Shown here piece by piece: positions 9,198 to 18,154 of a stretch of 64,000 nucleotides of DNA. Position numbers and translations under genes: made by a program. The DNA comes from an uncultured Myxococcales bacterium. GTDB taxonomy: Bacteria; Myxococcota_A; UBA9042. Position 1 is the stretch's first letter. Every line of letters starts with the position of its first letter. Location: contig CALENB010000329.1 of NCBI GenBank assembly GCA_937910235.1, positions 1 through 64,000 on the forward strand, written 5' to 3'. The notes under the pieces were generated by a model. It ran no database searches. It was not told the DNA's origin and saw only the letters and a program-made list of their open reading frames with translations.

Positions 9198-9476
9198 CGC
9201 CAGACGTCGCAGGCGCTGTATGGCGTCATCGAGATGAGCAACCCGCGCACGCCAGAGGTCACGCAGGTGTTTCAGGGCGCCGCAGCGGACCTCGCGTCGA
9301 TGCTGGCGGCCGGCGATCAACCTGGCTTTGAGGCCTTGTTTGCGGAGGTGCAGACGTAGTTTGGGGACTTCACCGTCGCAGCGCGGGAGCAGAGTCGCAT
9401 CCTGATCGACAGCTTGGTGGAGCCGACCGCGGGGCGGACCGACGCCGGCGCCGATGGGCTCCCGATGCGGTCGTAG
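9198..9476 (+). pseudogene. Remnant of prephenate dehydrogenase (TyrA) C-terminus
   Basis: In one frame the DNA encodes ALYGVIEMSNPRTPEV, then a helical stretch, a TAG codon at 9357-9359, then FGDFTVAAREQSRILIDSL, ending with TAG at 9476. This matches the C-terminal dimerisation region of TyrA-type prephenate dehydrogenases (LYxxIxMxNP ... FGD...QSRxLI). The nucleotide-binding domain is absent and the frame is broken by an amber codon. It is therefore a decayed gene tail, perhaps left by a rearrangement. The ORF-track entry 9114-9359 covers only its first half. Confidence 0.65.
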
Positions 9477-9481
9477 CCAGA

Positions 9482-10051
9482 CTATTTCTTCTTCTTCTTG
9501 CCCTTCTTGTACTTGCTCAACGCCCGGCTCGCCGCGCCGTCCGCGCTGATCAGCTTGCTGATAATTGGCTCGAGCGCCGCCATCGCCGTCGCCTCATCCG
9601 TCGGCGCCGCGGCCGCCATCGCCGCGTTGACCTCAGTCACCGCCTCGCGGGCCTTCTCCATCGCCTCGGAGCGCTTCTTCGACTCCTCTTTGCCCAGCTT
9701 CAGCTTGCCCAGCTTCGTGATGGTGCTCTCCAGGCCCGCGCGCTTTGATTTGACCTCGCCAACCCGGTTCGTCAGCTTGCCGATGGTCTCATTGGCGGCC
9801 TTCATCTGCTTGGCCTTCTCTTCGTCGCCCTTTGCTGTCGCCGCCGCCACCCACGCCTTCTTGGCCGTGGCCTGCTGGGTCTCGAGGGCCGCCTTGAACG
9901 TCGGGAACTCGCTCGTCAGCGTCGTCACGTTGGTGTTGCTGCGCTCCCAGTCCTTCTTCTCGCCGTCCACACTTGGACCACAAGCGCTGAGCGCCACCGC
10001 CAAGCTGAGTACGAGGGCGACCAGAGGCGCAAAAATAGACCGTTTCGACAT
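9482..10051 (-). CDS. Small coiled-coil lipoprotein
   Basis: 189 aa from the ATG at 10051, with GGGAGCT upstream; the longer ORF adds 13 residues without a better start. The lipobox is ALSAC. The mature part is highly charged, Ala/Lys/Glu-rich and predicted helical (KAALETQQATAKKAW, EKAREAVTEVNAAM), ending in a Lys tail GKKKKK. It resembles periplasmic coiled-coil lipoproteins that may touch the cell wall or nucleic acid/polyanions through the basic tail. No family is recognised. Confidence 0.75.
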   Translation of the reverse strand: MSKRSIFAPLVALVLSLAVALSACGPSVDGEKKDWERSNTNVTTLTSEFPTFKAALETQQATAKKAWVAAATAKGDEEKAKQMKAANETIGKLTNRVGEVKSKRAGLESTITKLGKLKLGKEESKKRSEAMEKAREAVTEVNAAMAAAAPTDEATAMAALEPIISKLISADGAASRALSKYKKGKKKKK

Positions 10052-10242
10052 GACGAGCTCCCAGTGCAGTGAGGCTGAGCGCGCCATCAAAACAGGTGGC
10101 TCAGCCAGGGGTGATGTCGCAGTCTAGCACGGCTTTTGACCCTGTTTACTGCCCGCTGCGGTGCTTTTGATGGCCGCGATCAACGGCGTGGCGCGGGTCG
10201 TCAAGACCGCCGCCGGGCGTCACCCGGACCCCCGCCCGCGCG

Positions 10243-11871
10243 TCACTTACACACGGTCTTCCCGGCCAGACTCGCCCGCACCACCAGCAGGTTCGCCGCC
10301 TTGCCGGAGCCGCTCTTGCCGACTAGGCCAACCGCGTCGTTCCACACCACCGCGCCATACCCCGCGCTGCCCGAGACCCCTGCGTCGAGCGACCACGTCG
10401 TCGCGCCAGCGCTGTCCGTTCGCCACAGCAGCGCCTCGTCGTTGCCCGCCGTCTTGGCGCTGCGGCCCGCCGCGATGAAGCCGCCGCTGATGCGCGCCAA
10501 GGCATACGCCGCCGCGCCGCCGGGCGCCGTCGCGGTCTCCTGCCAGGTTGATTTTCCGGCCGCGTCGGCGTGCATCAACCACGCCGCGGTGCTGGTGGCG
10601 CCGGGTTTCTTGCGGCTGCCGGCGACCGTGTAGCCCTTATTCTGCAGCACCGGATCGGGGTCGCTGACGAGCGACCAGCCGGTGTCTTCACCGTCGCTGA
10701 AGTAGGTCCGCTGCCAGCTCACCGCGCCGGTGTCGTCGAGCTCCAGCAGCCACACGTGCGGGCCGCTGCCGCCCGGCGCGGTGTCCCCCACGACCGCGAT
10801 GTGGCCGTTGTGCAGCGTCACCACGTCCCACGCCGCGTCGAACCCCGTCGTGCCGTGGCTCTTCACCCACAGCGGCTTGAGCGTCGTCGGATCGATGCGC
10901 GTCACCGCGAGCGCGAGGTCGCCCGCGGCGTCTTCGAGGTAGCCCGCCGCTACCATCCGTATCGCCGGTTTCGCGGCCGCCGCGCCGACCGCGATGGCGT
11001 GCAGCTCGGTGACCTCACCAAGGCCAAAGACGTGGCTGCCTACCGCTTTTCCGGCCTTGTCGGTGACATGCAGCCAGCCACGCGCGCGCTTGTCGCCGTG
11101 CTCGCGCCAGGTGCCGACCACCGCGAACTTGCCGTCCCAGGCGGCGACGTCGTAGGCCGTCTGGTCGAGGTCGTTGCCCAGCAGCTGCTCCCACAACAGC
11201 TCGCCGTGCGCGTCGATGCGCACCACCCAGGCGTCGCGGCCGCCCTTGCCCGTGCTCGCTACGCCGCCGCCGTCGCTGTGACCGACCACCACGACGCTGC
11301 CATCGGCGAGCCAAGCCCCGGCGCGGCCGACGTCTTCGCCGCTGCCGCCAAACGTCTTCTGCCAAAATAGCGGCGCGCCGGCGCACGTGCCGCTATCACA
11401 CACATCTTTGGTGGTGCAGGCCTTGCCGTCGTCGCAGGGCGCGGTGTTGACGGCGTGGCTGCACTTGCCGTTGACGCACGAGTCATCGGTGCAGCCGTTG
11501 CCGTCGTCGCAGCCATTCGGGCAGCCGTCGCCCGCGTCGCCGGTCACCGAATCGCCCGGATTTACGGCGTCTCCGTTCACTGCGCCCGCGTCGAGCGCGC
11601 CGCCGTCCGTCGCGGTGCTATCGGTCGCCGTGCCATCTGTCGCGGCGCCATCCGTCGCGGCGCTATCCGTCGCGGTGCCATCTGTCGCTGCTCCTGTGTC
11701 GGCGCCGCTCGTCGCGCCATCCGGCGACGACCCGGTGGTATCGCTCGCACCCGATGTTGTCGCGGTTGTCGCGGGCGTTGTGCTGCAGCCGGCGGTGGCC
11801 AGCGCCGTCATCAAGACCGTCGCCGAGACTGTCACCAAGACTGACATCCACCCTGTCGCTGTGCGCCGCAT
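10243..11871 (-). CDS. Lipoprotein with acidic linker, Cys repeats and beta-propeller
   Basis: 542 aa. ATG at 11871 with GAGGAGG six bases upstream. The lipobox is ATAGC. It is followed by a Thr/Asp/Ala linker made of pentapeptide repeats (ATDGT/ATDSA) encoded by a 15-bp minisatellite. Two Cys-rich CTDC-type repeats then appear (CDDGNGCTDDSC, CDDGKACTTKDVC). From about 165 onward are repeated WxxxxGGSGEDxG / DGSVVVVGHSDGG blocks typical of the delta-60/propeller repeats also found in the giant proteins of this window. It is a smaller relative of the 19-50 kb lipoproteins. A cell-surface role is likely; the function is unknown. Confidence 0.82.
   Translation of the reverse strand: MRRTATGWMSVLVTVSATVLMTALATAGCSTTPATTATTSGASDTTGSSPDGATSGADTGAATDGTATDSAATDGAATDGTATDSTATDGGALDAGAVNGDAVNPGDSVTGDAGDGCPNGCDDGNGCTDDSCVNGKCSHAVNTAPCDDGKACTTKDVCDSGTCAGAPLFWQKTFGGSGEDVGRAGAWLADGSVVVVGHSDGGGVASTGKGGRDAWVVRIDAHGELLWEQLLGNDLDQTAYDVAAWDGKFAVVGTWREHGDKRARGWLHVTDKAGKAVGSHVFGLGEVTELHAIAVGAAAAKPAIRMVAAGYLEDAAGDLALAVTRIDPTTLKPLWVKSHGTTGFDAAWDVVTLHNGHIAVVGDTAPGGSGPHVWLLELDDTGAVSWQRTYFSDGEDTGWSLVSDPDPVLQNKGYTVAGSRKKPGATSTAAWLMHADAAGKSTWQETATAPGGAAAYALARISGGFIAAGRSAKTAGNDEALLWRTDSAGATTWSLDAGVSGSAGYGAVVWNDAVGLVGKSGSGKAANLLVVRASLAGKTVCK
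11608..11682. repeat. 15-bp coding minisatellite
   Basis: Five tandem 15-bp units (consensus on the + strand CGTCGCGGTGCCATC) encode on the minus strand the pentapeptide ATDG/S-T/A in the linker of the lipoprotein gene. Copy-number change would be frame-neutral and would alter linker length. Confidence 0.85.
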
Positions 11872-11968
11872 CGCGTCCTCCTCGGCCCAGGGCGGGAGAA
11901 TCGCCGGGGCGGCGCAGTGTAGGAGGCCGGTTGGTCGGCAGCAAGGCGGCTAGGCGCGGCCGCTGCGC

Positions 11969-13003
11969 TCAATTACATCCGACGAGCTTCGGCTGGCCAC
12001 CCTGCTGCGTCAGCCAGGCCGCGGCGTCGTCGGCGGTGATGCCGGACGCACAGACTTGCAGGTCCCCCGCCATCTTCACCTGCGTGCCCAGCCACGTCAG
12101 CGCCGTGATGTTGGGCTGCGTCTTGAGGGTGAAGTGGCCGAGCGTCTTGAGCTTACCCAACGTGATCGAGGTGTTGCTAAGCAGTTGGTTGGCGTTGATC
12201 GTGAACTGCGACATCGCGGTCAGCATCGGCGCGCGCACCGACGCCAGCTTGGTGTTGGCCTGGATGAACAGCCCGTCGATGTTGTGGGCGCTCGGCAGGT
12301 TGATCTCGGCGCAGGCGTTTTTGTCGATCTGCAGGCCGCCGAAGAAGTTGCCCACCGACGCAAACGTCACGCTGGTGAGGTTGTAGTTGTTGTTCACGCC
12401 GACGGCGCCCGAGACGTCTTCCAGCTTGCCAAAGGTCTTCCAGGTTGTGGCGGCGTTGTTGGAGACCTGGAGCGCGCCCACCTGCCGCAGCGCGTCAAAT
12501 CCGGCGATCGACACCGCCTTGGTGTTGCCTGTGATCTGGAGGCTCACCTTGATGGTGCTCAGCTTCGGGAACACCGGCAGGTGGCCCAGCTGCGTCGCGC
12601 TGATCAGCACGCTCTGGTCGACGTCGGTGAGGTTCGGCAACGGCGACACCGCCGGCCCTGCACCAGCGCCCCGGATCACGAGGACACCCTGGATGCGACG
12701 CACCGCGGCGAGCTGCTTGTAGGTCGGAAAATCAACGTTGATGGTCACTTTGCCGCTGATGGTGCACTCGCCCGCGTACGTCGTCGTAGCGCCCGCCACG
12801 GTTAGGTTGACGGAGTTCTGGTAGACCCCCGCTACACACGCCGTCGTGCCGCCACCCGATCCGGGGCTGTCGTCCTTGATCAACGCCGGATCGATCGGCG
12901 GCGTGTCGAACTCGGGCAGCAAGCAGCCCGCGAAGGAGACGAGCAGGCAGGCGAGGCCGATGTGGCGGGCCAGCAGTTGGGATGTGTGGTGGTTAGAATG
13001 CAT
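11969..13003 (-). CDS. Leucine-rich/receptor-L-like repeat lipoprotein
   Basis: 344 aa from the ATG at 13003; the ORF track starts 23 codons earlier, inside the upstream gene. The lipobox is FAGC (CLLPEFD). After residue about 60 there are 20-25-residue repeats with LxxLxVxxN spacing, for example GFDALRQVGALQVSNN and FPKLSTIKVSLQITGN, plus FGKLEDVSGAVGVNNN. This pattern is typical of receptor-L/BspA-like parallel beta folds used for surface recognition. The gene overlaps the end of the upstream barrel gene by 11 bp, so it is translationally coupled and probably works with that barrel at the outer membrane. Confidence 0.8.
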   Translation of the reverse strand: MHSNHHTSQLLARHIGLACLLVSFAGCLLPEFDTPPIDPALIKDDSPGSGGGTTACVAGVYQNSVNLTVAGATTTYAGECTISGKVTINVDFPTYKQLAAVRRIQGVLVIRGAGAGPAVSPLPNLTDVDQSVLISATQLGHLPVFPKLSTIKVSLQITGNTKAVSIAGFDALRQVGALQVSNNAATTWKTFGKLEDVSGAVGVNNNYNLTSVTFASVGNFFGGLQIDKNACAEINLPSAHNIDGLFIQANTKLASVRAPMLTAMSQFTINANQLLSNTSITLGKLKTLGHFTLKTQPNITALTWLGTQVKMAGDLQVCASGITADDAAAWLTQQGGQPKLVGCN

Positions 13004-13796
13004 AGCCAAACCCCACCCGCGCGACGCTCTCGTAGGCGCGCCGCTGCGTGCTACCAAAGGGATCTTGTCCATCGAAGAGCGTCTTGCTGTCGTTGCCGCC
13101 TGTCTCCAGGTCCGCGACGCGCTGGCTGGTCATCCACTCGCCAAAGACGAGGAACGAGCCGCCGCGGCGCCGACCGGCTTTGAAGTAGACCGTCGCGCGC
13201 GCGGCGGCTTTGTTGACGCTGTCGTTGGTGTCGGCCACCGACGCGCTCGCCACCCCCGGCCACCAGGTGTAGGTGCCCTCGACCCCGATGCGGTGGTTGA
13301 TCCGCACCGACGCGTTGAGCTTGAGGTAGGTGTAGGCGACCTGCCAGTTGATGCCAAAACCCGGCGAAAAGCCGAGCTGGATGCGGTCACCCGTGCCACC
13401 GAAGAGGCGCCACAGCGTCACGGGGAAACCGACGGCGAGGTGCATCGGAAAGCCGAGGTCGCCCAGCACCGTGTCATTGTCGTTGTAGCCGATGCCGTCC
13501 CAGCCGAGGCCCATGTCGAACTCGATGCCAGCCAAGTTGCCGAGCGGCGAGCTCTTGCCGAAGTAGGCGCCCGCGAACTGGAAGTAGACCTGGCTGCCGG
13601 ATTTGGCCCACCGCTCGCCGCGGCCGATGTAGCCCTCGACACGCAGGTCGTGGGTGCCGCCGATCCAGCCGATGCCCTCTTTGGCTTCGGCGCGCTGCGT
13701 GGGAAGACAGATCGCTGTCAGCAGCAGGGCGCAGAGCAGGCCGCGCAGCGGGCGCACGGCTCGTGTGAGGTGTCGTGTGAGGTGTCGTGTGATCAT
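12993..13796 (-). CDS. Outer-membrane beta-barrel protein
   Basis: 267 aa from the ATG at 13796, preceded by AGGAGGTGG. A signal peptide ends near QRAEAK. The rest consists of alternating amphipathic strands with aromatic girdles (VYFQFAGAYFG, IGVEGTYTWWPG). It ends in VGFGYAF, a C-terminal Phe that serves as the BAM recognition signal. The Arg-His-Leu-Thr repeat at the N-terminus comes from a short direct repeat in the DNA. It lies between a broken barrel gene and the L-repeat lipoprotein and forms an operon with them. Substrate or role is unknown. Confidence 0.8.
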   Translation of the reverse strand: MITRHLTRHLTRAVRPLRGLLCALLLTAICLPTQRAEAKEGIGWIGGTHDLRVEGYIGRGERWAKSGSQVYFQFAGAYFGKSSPLGNLAGIEFDMGLGWDGIGYNDNDTVLGDLGFPMHLAVGFPVTLWRLFGGTGDRIQLGFSPGFGINWQVAYTYLKLNASVRINHRIGVEGTYTWWPGVASASVADTNDSVNKAAARATVYFKAGRRRGGSFLVFGEWMTSQRVADLETGGNDSKTLFDGQDPFGSTQRRAYESVARVGFGYAF

Positions 13797-13805
13797 CCCC
13801 ACCTC

Positions 13806-14774
13806 CTAAAATCGCGCGCCGGCGGAGGCGACAAAGCCAAACACGCCGGACGTCGGGGATGGGGTCGTGGCCGCGGCCTCGACGTAGACGCGCTGCAGCA
13901 GCGCGGCGGTGACCCCGATGCGCAGCGGGAAGCCCGCGACCTGGGCCACGCGCGTGTTCTTGCCAACCTGCGACCCCGTAATGTCGGCGCCGCGGGAGTG
14001 ACCGAACCAGTTCCACTCCCACAGGCCGTAGAGGTTGACCGGCCCGACCGCCTAGGACACGCGAAACGGCATGCCGAAGTAGCTCCAATCGGTGATGAGG
14101 TACTTGCCCTCGCTCGCGACGCCGCTCTTGACGCTGCCGAACCCCATGCCGATCTCGAACATGCCCTTGGCTCGCGCGCCGCGGCCGGAGAGCTTGATGC
14201 CGCCCATCATCATGGTGACCTTGTAGCCGCTGGCGTCGCCGCCGAGGTTGCGGGAGTAGATCTCCAGGTCGAAGCTCTGCCCGGGCGAGGTCACCATGTT
14301 CGTCGCGCTGTTGCTCGCCGAGCGCTGCATCGCCTGTTTTTCAGCCTCGCTGTAGTACGTCGTTCGCGTGTAGCGCATGTTGCCTTCGGTCCAGCTCGTC
14401 GACGACTTTGGCCCCGACGCCGCGGCGGCTGCGGTCAAGATCCGCAAGATGCCGAGGATCGTGCCGGTGATGAAGCCGTTGCGCTCGTAGTAGCGGAACC
14501 CGACCGCCTCGACCGCGAGCGAGCTGCCCGTCGACCAGGCGTTGAAGTCGCCGCTGCGGTTGTACGTCAGCCCCATCGTGGCGCTGTAGCTGTGCAGGAG
14601 GCCGCGGCCATCCTCCACGAGCGACAGCCGCGATCGCGCCGCGGCGATGGACGGCGTCACCGAGCTCGACAGCACCAGCAGCAGCGTCACTAGCGCGGCG
14701 CGGCGCCAGCGGCGAGGTCGCGGAACCTCTCGCGCGGCGCTGGTCTTGTGCCCCGCAGGCGCGGACGTGTTCAT
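13806..14774 (-). pseudogene. Outer-membrane barrel gene interrupted by an in-frame TAG
   Basis: ATG at 14774 with GGGGAGGAGAG upstream. It has a signal peptide (LVTLLLVLSSSVTPSIAAA) and then strand-rich sequence. The annotated ORF stops at TAG 14052-14054 after GMPFRVS. The same frame continues without a break for another 81 codons (AVGPVNLYGLWEWNWFG ... GVFGFVASAGARF) to a TAG at 13806. This continuation has the strand pattern and terminal Phe of an outer-membrane barrel, and its stop sits directly at the Shine-Dalgarno of the next gene. The natural gene therefore spans 13806-14774. The amber codon is either a recent nonsense mutation or a readthrough site. Confidence 0.78.
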
Positions 14775-14961
14775 CTCTCCTCCCCTTCGCCCAGGCGCGC
14801 GCCGGCGACCCGAAGGCGCGTGACCCTGGCCGCGACGTGTGACATCCCTGAATAACGCGACTGATAGTCGAACACATGGATCGCAAGTCAAGAACCACGG
14901 CGCGTTATCGTTCGCCACCTCGTCTTGGTGCATCGTGGTACGCACGAACGTCGGCGACGAT

Positions 14962-15279
14962 CTAGTCCTCAGGTGACGCTGGCGGCGAATCTCGACTGGG
15001 CGGCGGCTGGCGCACGCTGAAGCCAAAAAACGCCTCGCGAGGCTGCGGTGACGTCTCCACCGCGGTCACCATGCCGGCCAGGGGGCCACGCTCACACCAG
15101 CTGAACAGCATGCGCACGTTGCGCTCTTCGCCGTTGGCCACGACCTCGATTTGGCCGTCTTCGTGCTGCAGGACCCAGCCGACCAGCTGAAGCTTCTCGG
15201 CCTGCCGCCGCACCATGGATCGGAAGCTGGTGCCCGCTAAATCGCCGGTGATCAGGCCTCGTAGCTGGATTCGTCGCAT
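14962..15279 (-). CDS. Acylphosphatase-like protein
   Basis: 105 aa from the ATG at 15279; the ORF track extends far upstream in non-coding sequence. It has the acylphosphatase ferredoxin-like fold pattern: GDLAGTSFRSMVRRQA, then GWVLQHEDGQIEVVANG, then a ...GPLAGMVTAVE end. The Arg of the family motif (GVGFR) is kept in TSFR. The catalytic Asn in GWVRN is replaced by Gln here and the phosphate loop GxxGVG is altered. It may have reduced or changed acyl-phosphate hydrolase activity. A Pro/Ser-rich tail of about 15 residues follows. It stands alone. Confidence 0.8.
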   Translation of the reverse strand: MRRIQLRGLITGDLAGTSFRSMVRRQAEKLQLVGWVLQHEDGQIEVVANGEERNVRMLFSWCERGPLAGMVTAVETSPQPREAFFGFSVRQPPPSRDSPPASPED

Positions 15280-15586
15280 CGTGTCGCTCCGTGGGGTTGT
15301 CCGGTTTGCGATGGCTCCCGCACCGTGGGCACCGCCTCCGCTGCGGCGGTCCTGAACCAGCGCTGAGGCAGGAGGCGACGATAGCCTAGCGTGACCCGCC
15401 GCGAGAAGGATCCCCGAGAGACGCTGAAGGTGATCGTGAAACGGGTGCGTCCGCGTTTGGGCGGCGGGCGCGGCGCGATCGAGGCGTCGCGACCCCATCG
15501 GGGGCGATCGACTTCTGGATTTCCGATAGTCATCGCGGTAGGTTCCCATTTCCCACTAGGCGCTCATCATCCCCCCGATTCGGCGT
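15280..15586. other. Gap of about 300 bp, nothing recognised
   Basis: Divergent region between the acylphosphatase and the kinase. I see no RNA gene, repeat or convincing promoter. ORFs here in either strand are shadows extending from the neighbours. Confidence 0.5.
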
Positions 15587-16867
15587 GTGACACCCACGAC
15601 GACCTCCACGATGGCCTCCACGACGGCCGCCAAAACGGCTGAGTTGCGGCGTCTGGCTTTGGTCGGACACGAGATGCGGGCGCCGATCGCGGGGATCCGC
15701 GGCGCGACCGGGCTGCTGCAGCGCGAGTTGCTGAGCGACGCGCAGCGGGCGTTGGTCGATCAGATCGAGAGCAGCGCTGAGGTGCTCTCGCAGCTCGTCA
15801 ACGACACCCTCGATCTCGCGCGTTTGCAGTCGGGGCGCGTCGCGCTGAACCCCGGCCTCGTCGATCTGAGCGCGCTGGCCGACGAGGTGGTCGCCCAGCT
15901 CGTGGGCGCCAGGGCGGAGTCGACGCTCGACGTGGTGGTGCACTATCCCGGTGACAGCTTTCGCCACGTTCGGGTCGACGGCCTGCGTCTGCGCCAAGTG
16001 CTGACCAATCTCGTCGGCAACGCTGTGAAGTTCACGCGGCAGGGCCAGGTCGACGTGACGATCTTCGGCCGCAACGCCGGCGTGGACCACGCAAAACTCA
16101 CGTTTTCGGTGCGGGACACGGGCATCGGCATCGCCGCGGATCGACTCGACGCGATTTTTGAGCCCTTTGAGCAGGCGAACAGTCAGATCAGCACAGGTTT
16201 TGGCGGCACCGGGCTTGGGCTCCCGATCGCGCGCGGGCTCGTGACGGCGATGGGCGGCGAGCTGGTTGTGCAGAGCGTCGAGGGTCAGGGCACGTGCTTT
16301 GAGTTCTCGCTGTTGCTGCCGATCGTGATGACCGAGGAGCTGTTGGCGGCGCGCGCACGTCGGATCTCGCAGAACCGCAAGGCGCCACGCAGCCGCCGCC
16401 ACGGCATGGCCGAGGCCTCGAAGCGCTGGAAGCAGACGCTGCAGAGCGCCACGCTGGCCCGCGCCTTGGTCGCAGACGATGACCAGATCGGTCGCCTCGT
16501 CGCCCGCGCGGGGCTCGTCGGCCTCGGCCTCGGCACGCAGCTCGCGTGTGATGGTCAAGAGGCGGTCGCCATGGCGCACGCGGGCACCTATGAGCTGGCG
16601 CTGATCGATCTGCACATGCCAAAGCTCGACGGGTACGAGGTGCTGCGCCAGCTCCGCGCGTTGCCGCGGCCACCGGTGCTCATCGCGCTCACGGCGGCAG
16701 ACGCCGCCGACGTGCGACAGCTGGCGCAGCAGGCTGGCGCGGACGAGGTGCTGACGAAGCCCTTTGAGCCGGAGGATCTCGCGCGTCTGCTCGACGGCCT
16801 GCAGCCCGCGTGGTGGCGCCGCGACGTCGTGCGCGTTGGCGGACGCCCGGCGCGATTCCGACCCTAG
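15587..16867 (+). CDS. Hybrid sensor histidine kinase/response regulator
   Basis: Up to 426 aa. GTG at 15587 or ATG at 15611 are both possible; neither has a clear Shine-Dalgarno. The HisKA H-box VGHEMRAPIAG is near residue 27, the N-box VLTNLVGNAVKFT near 140, and the G-boxes VRDTGIGIA and GGTGLGLPIA near 175-205. A C-terminal receiver domain follows, with ALVADDD, the phosphoacceptor Asp in LALIDLHMPK near 339, and the Lys in TKPFEPED. There is no transmembrane segment or PAS/GAF sensor, so it is a soluble phosphorelay module that probably receives its signal by protein contact. No partner regulator is adjacent. Confidence 0.92.
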   Translation: MTPTTTSTMASTTAAKTAELRRLALVGHEMRAPIAGIRGATGLLQRELLSDAQRALVDQIESSAEVLSQLVNDTLDLARLQSGRVALNPGLVDLSALADEVVAQLVGARAESTLDVVVHYPGDSFRHVRVDGLRLRQVLTNLVGNAVKFTRQGQVDVTIFGRNAGVDHAKLTFSVRDTGIGIAADRLDAIFEPFEQANSQISTGFGGTGLGLPIARGLVTAMGGELVVQSVEGQGTCFEFSLLLPIVMTEELLAARARRISQNRKAPRSRRHGMAEASKRWKQTLQSATLARALVADDDQIGRLVARAGLVGLGLGTQLACDGQEAVAMAHAGTYELALIDLHMPKLDGYEVLRQLRALPRPPVLIALTAADAADVRQLAQQAGADEVLTKPFEPEDLARLLDGLQPAWWRRDVVRVGGRPARFRP

Positions 16868-16922
16868 CGCACGCTGAACCACGCCTCACGTTTCAGGCTA
16901 TACTCTGGGCGCGAGGTGTCCC

Positions 16923-18098
16923 GTGTTGCTCAAGCGTCTGAGAACTTCCGGAAAAGGCGCGGCGATCGGGCTGACCGTCGCCGGCAACCAGGTCACCCTG
17001 CTCCACGACCCCGAGACCTGCCTGCCCGCCATGCTCGACGCGATCGAGGACGCCACCCGAGAGGTGCTCGTCGAGATGTATTGGTTTGCCTCCGACCGCA
17101 CCGGCTGGGAGTTCGCTGAGGCGCTCTGCGATCGCGCCCGCGCTGGCGTGCGTGTGCAGGTCATCTACGACGCCGTCGGCTCGATCACGGCCGACGATCA
17201 GATGTTTCAGCGCATGCGGCGCGCCGGGTGCCACGTCGCTGAGTACAACCCGGTCGCGCCCTGGCGCGCGCGATTTCGCCTGGGCCTGCTCAACAACCGC
17301 GATCACCGCAAGATGGTCGTCGTCGACGGACAGGTCGCCTTGGTCGGCGGGGTCAATCTGGGCGATGAATGGGCCGCGAAAGGCGCCGGTGGCAAGGGTT
17401 TTCGCGACGACGTCATCAAGATCGCGGGACCGGCCGCGCAACGGCTCCAGGACGTCTTTCAGGTGACCTGGTCGGAGCTGACCGGCATGGACGCCAACGG
17501 TCATCCCCGTGGCAACAGCCCCTCATTGCCTCATCCCAGCAACAAGTCAGGGTCGCTGGTGCGCGTGCTGGCCAATCACTACCGCGATGAACGCAAGGCG
17601 ATTCGACGCGACTATCTGGGCAGAATCCAGGAGGCGAAGCGTTACCTCTACATCACCAACAGCTACTTCATCCCCGACCGCAAGGTCAGGCAGAGCCTGA
17701 TGGCGGCGGCGCGGCGCGGTGTCGATGTGCGTGTGTTGATGCCGGAGACCAGCGACGTACCCGCGGTTGATTTCGCCAGCCGCTGGCTGTGGGGCGGGCT
17801 GCTCGAGGGCGGCGTGCGGCTGTATCGCTTCAAGGGCCCTGTGCTGCACGCCAAAAGCGCCGTCAGTGACGACAGGTGGACGACCGTCGGCAGCTTCAAC
17901 CTCGACAACCGCTCCTGGCGCACCAACCTGGAGCTCAACATCGTGATCATCGACGAGGCGCTCGCTCACTCGATGGTCGCGCGGTTTATGGCCGACCTCG
18001 ACCTGAGCGACGAAGTGGACGCAACCGTCCATGGGCGCCGACGAGTTTGGCTGCGTCTGCTCGATTGGCTGTTCTTTCTGCTCCGTGCGCTGTTATAG
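16923..18098 (+). CDS. Phospholipase D / cardiolipin synthase-like protein
   Basis: 391 aa. GTG start at 16923 preceded by GAGGTG. Two HxKxxxxD catalytic motifs are clear: DHRKMVVVDG near residue 127, followed by GGVNLGDEW, and LHAKSAVSD near 307, followed by GSFNLDNRSW. This is the bacterial cardiolipin synthase (ClsA/B) layout. The usual N-terminal membrane helices are missing; a short hydrophobic C-terminal tail (LLDWLFFLLRALL) may provide membrane association. Phosphatidyl transfer between phospholipids is the likely reaction. It is monocistronic. Confidence 0.88.
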   Translation: MLLKRLRTSGKGAAIGLTVAGNQVTLLHDPETCLPAMLDAIEDATREVLVEMYWFASDRTGWEFAEALCDRARAGVRVQVIYDAVGSITADDQMFQRMRRAGCHVAEYNPVAPWRARFRLGLLNNRDHRKMVVVDGQVALVGGVNLGDEWAAKGAGGKGFRDDVIKIAGPAAQRLQDVFQVTWSELTGMDANGHPRGNSPSLPHPSNKSGSLVRVLANHYRDERKAIRRDYLGRIQEAKRYLYITNSYFIPDRKVRQSLMAAARRGVDVRVLMPETSDVPAVDFASRWLWGGLLEGGVRLYRFKGPVLHAKSAVSDDRWTTVGSFNLDNRSWRTNLELNIVIIDEALAHSMVARFMADLDLSDEVDATVHGRRRVWLRLLDWLFFLLRALL

Positions 18099-18154
18099 GG
18101 ACTAACTCAATCCCCGCCCCCCCGCCCTACGCCCGCTCACGCTCGGAGTTGTTC

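Noticed and set aside
9114-9359. Small independent gene
   Set aside because: It is the first half of the broken prephenate dehydrogenase tail.
13474-14088. 204-aa ORF over the barrel-gene junction
   Set aside because: Wrong frame; the in-frame continuation of the barrel explains the region.
16899-16904. TATACT as a promoter for the phospholipase-D-like gene
   Set aside because: No good -35 hexamer at proper distance.
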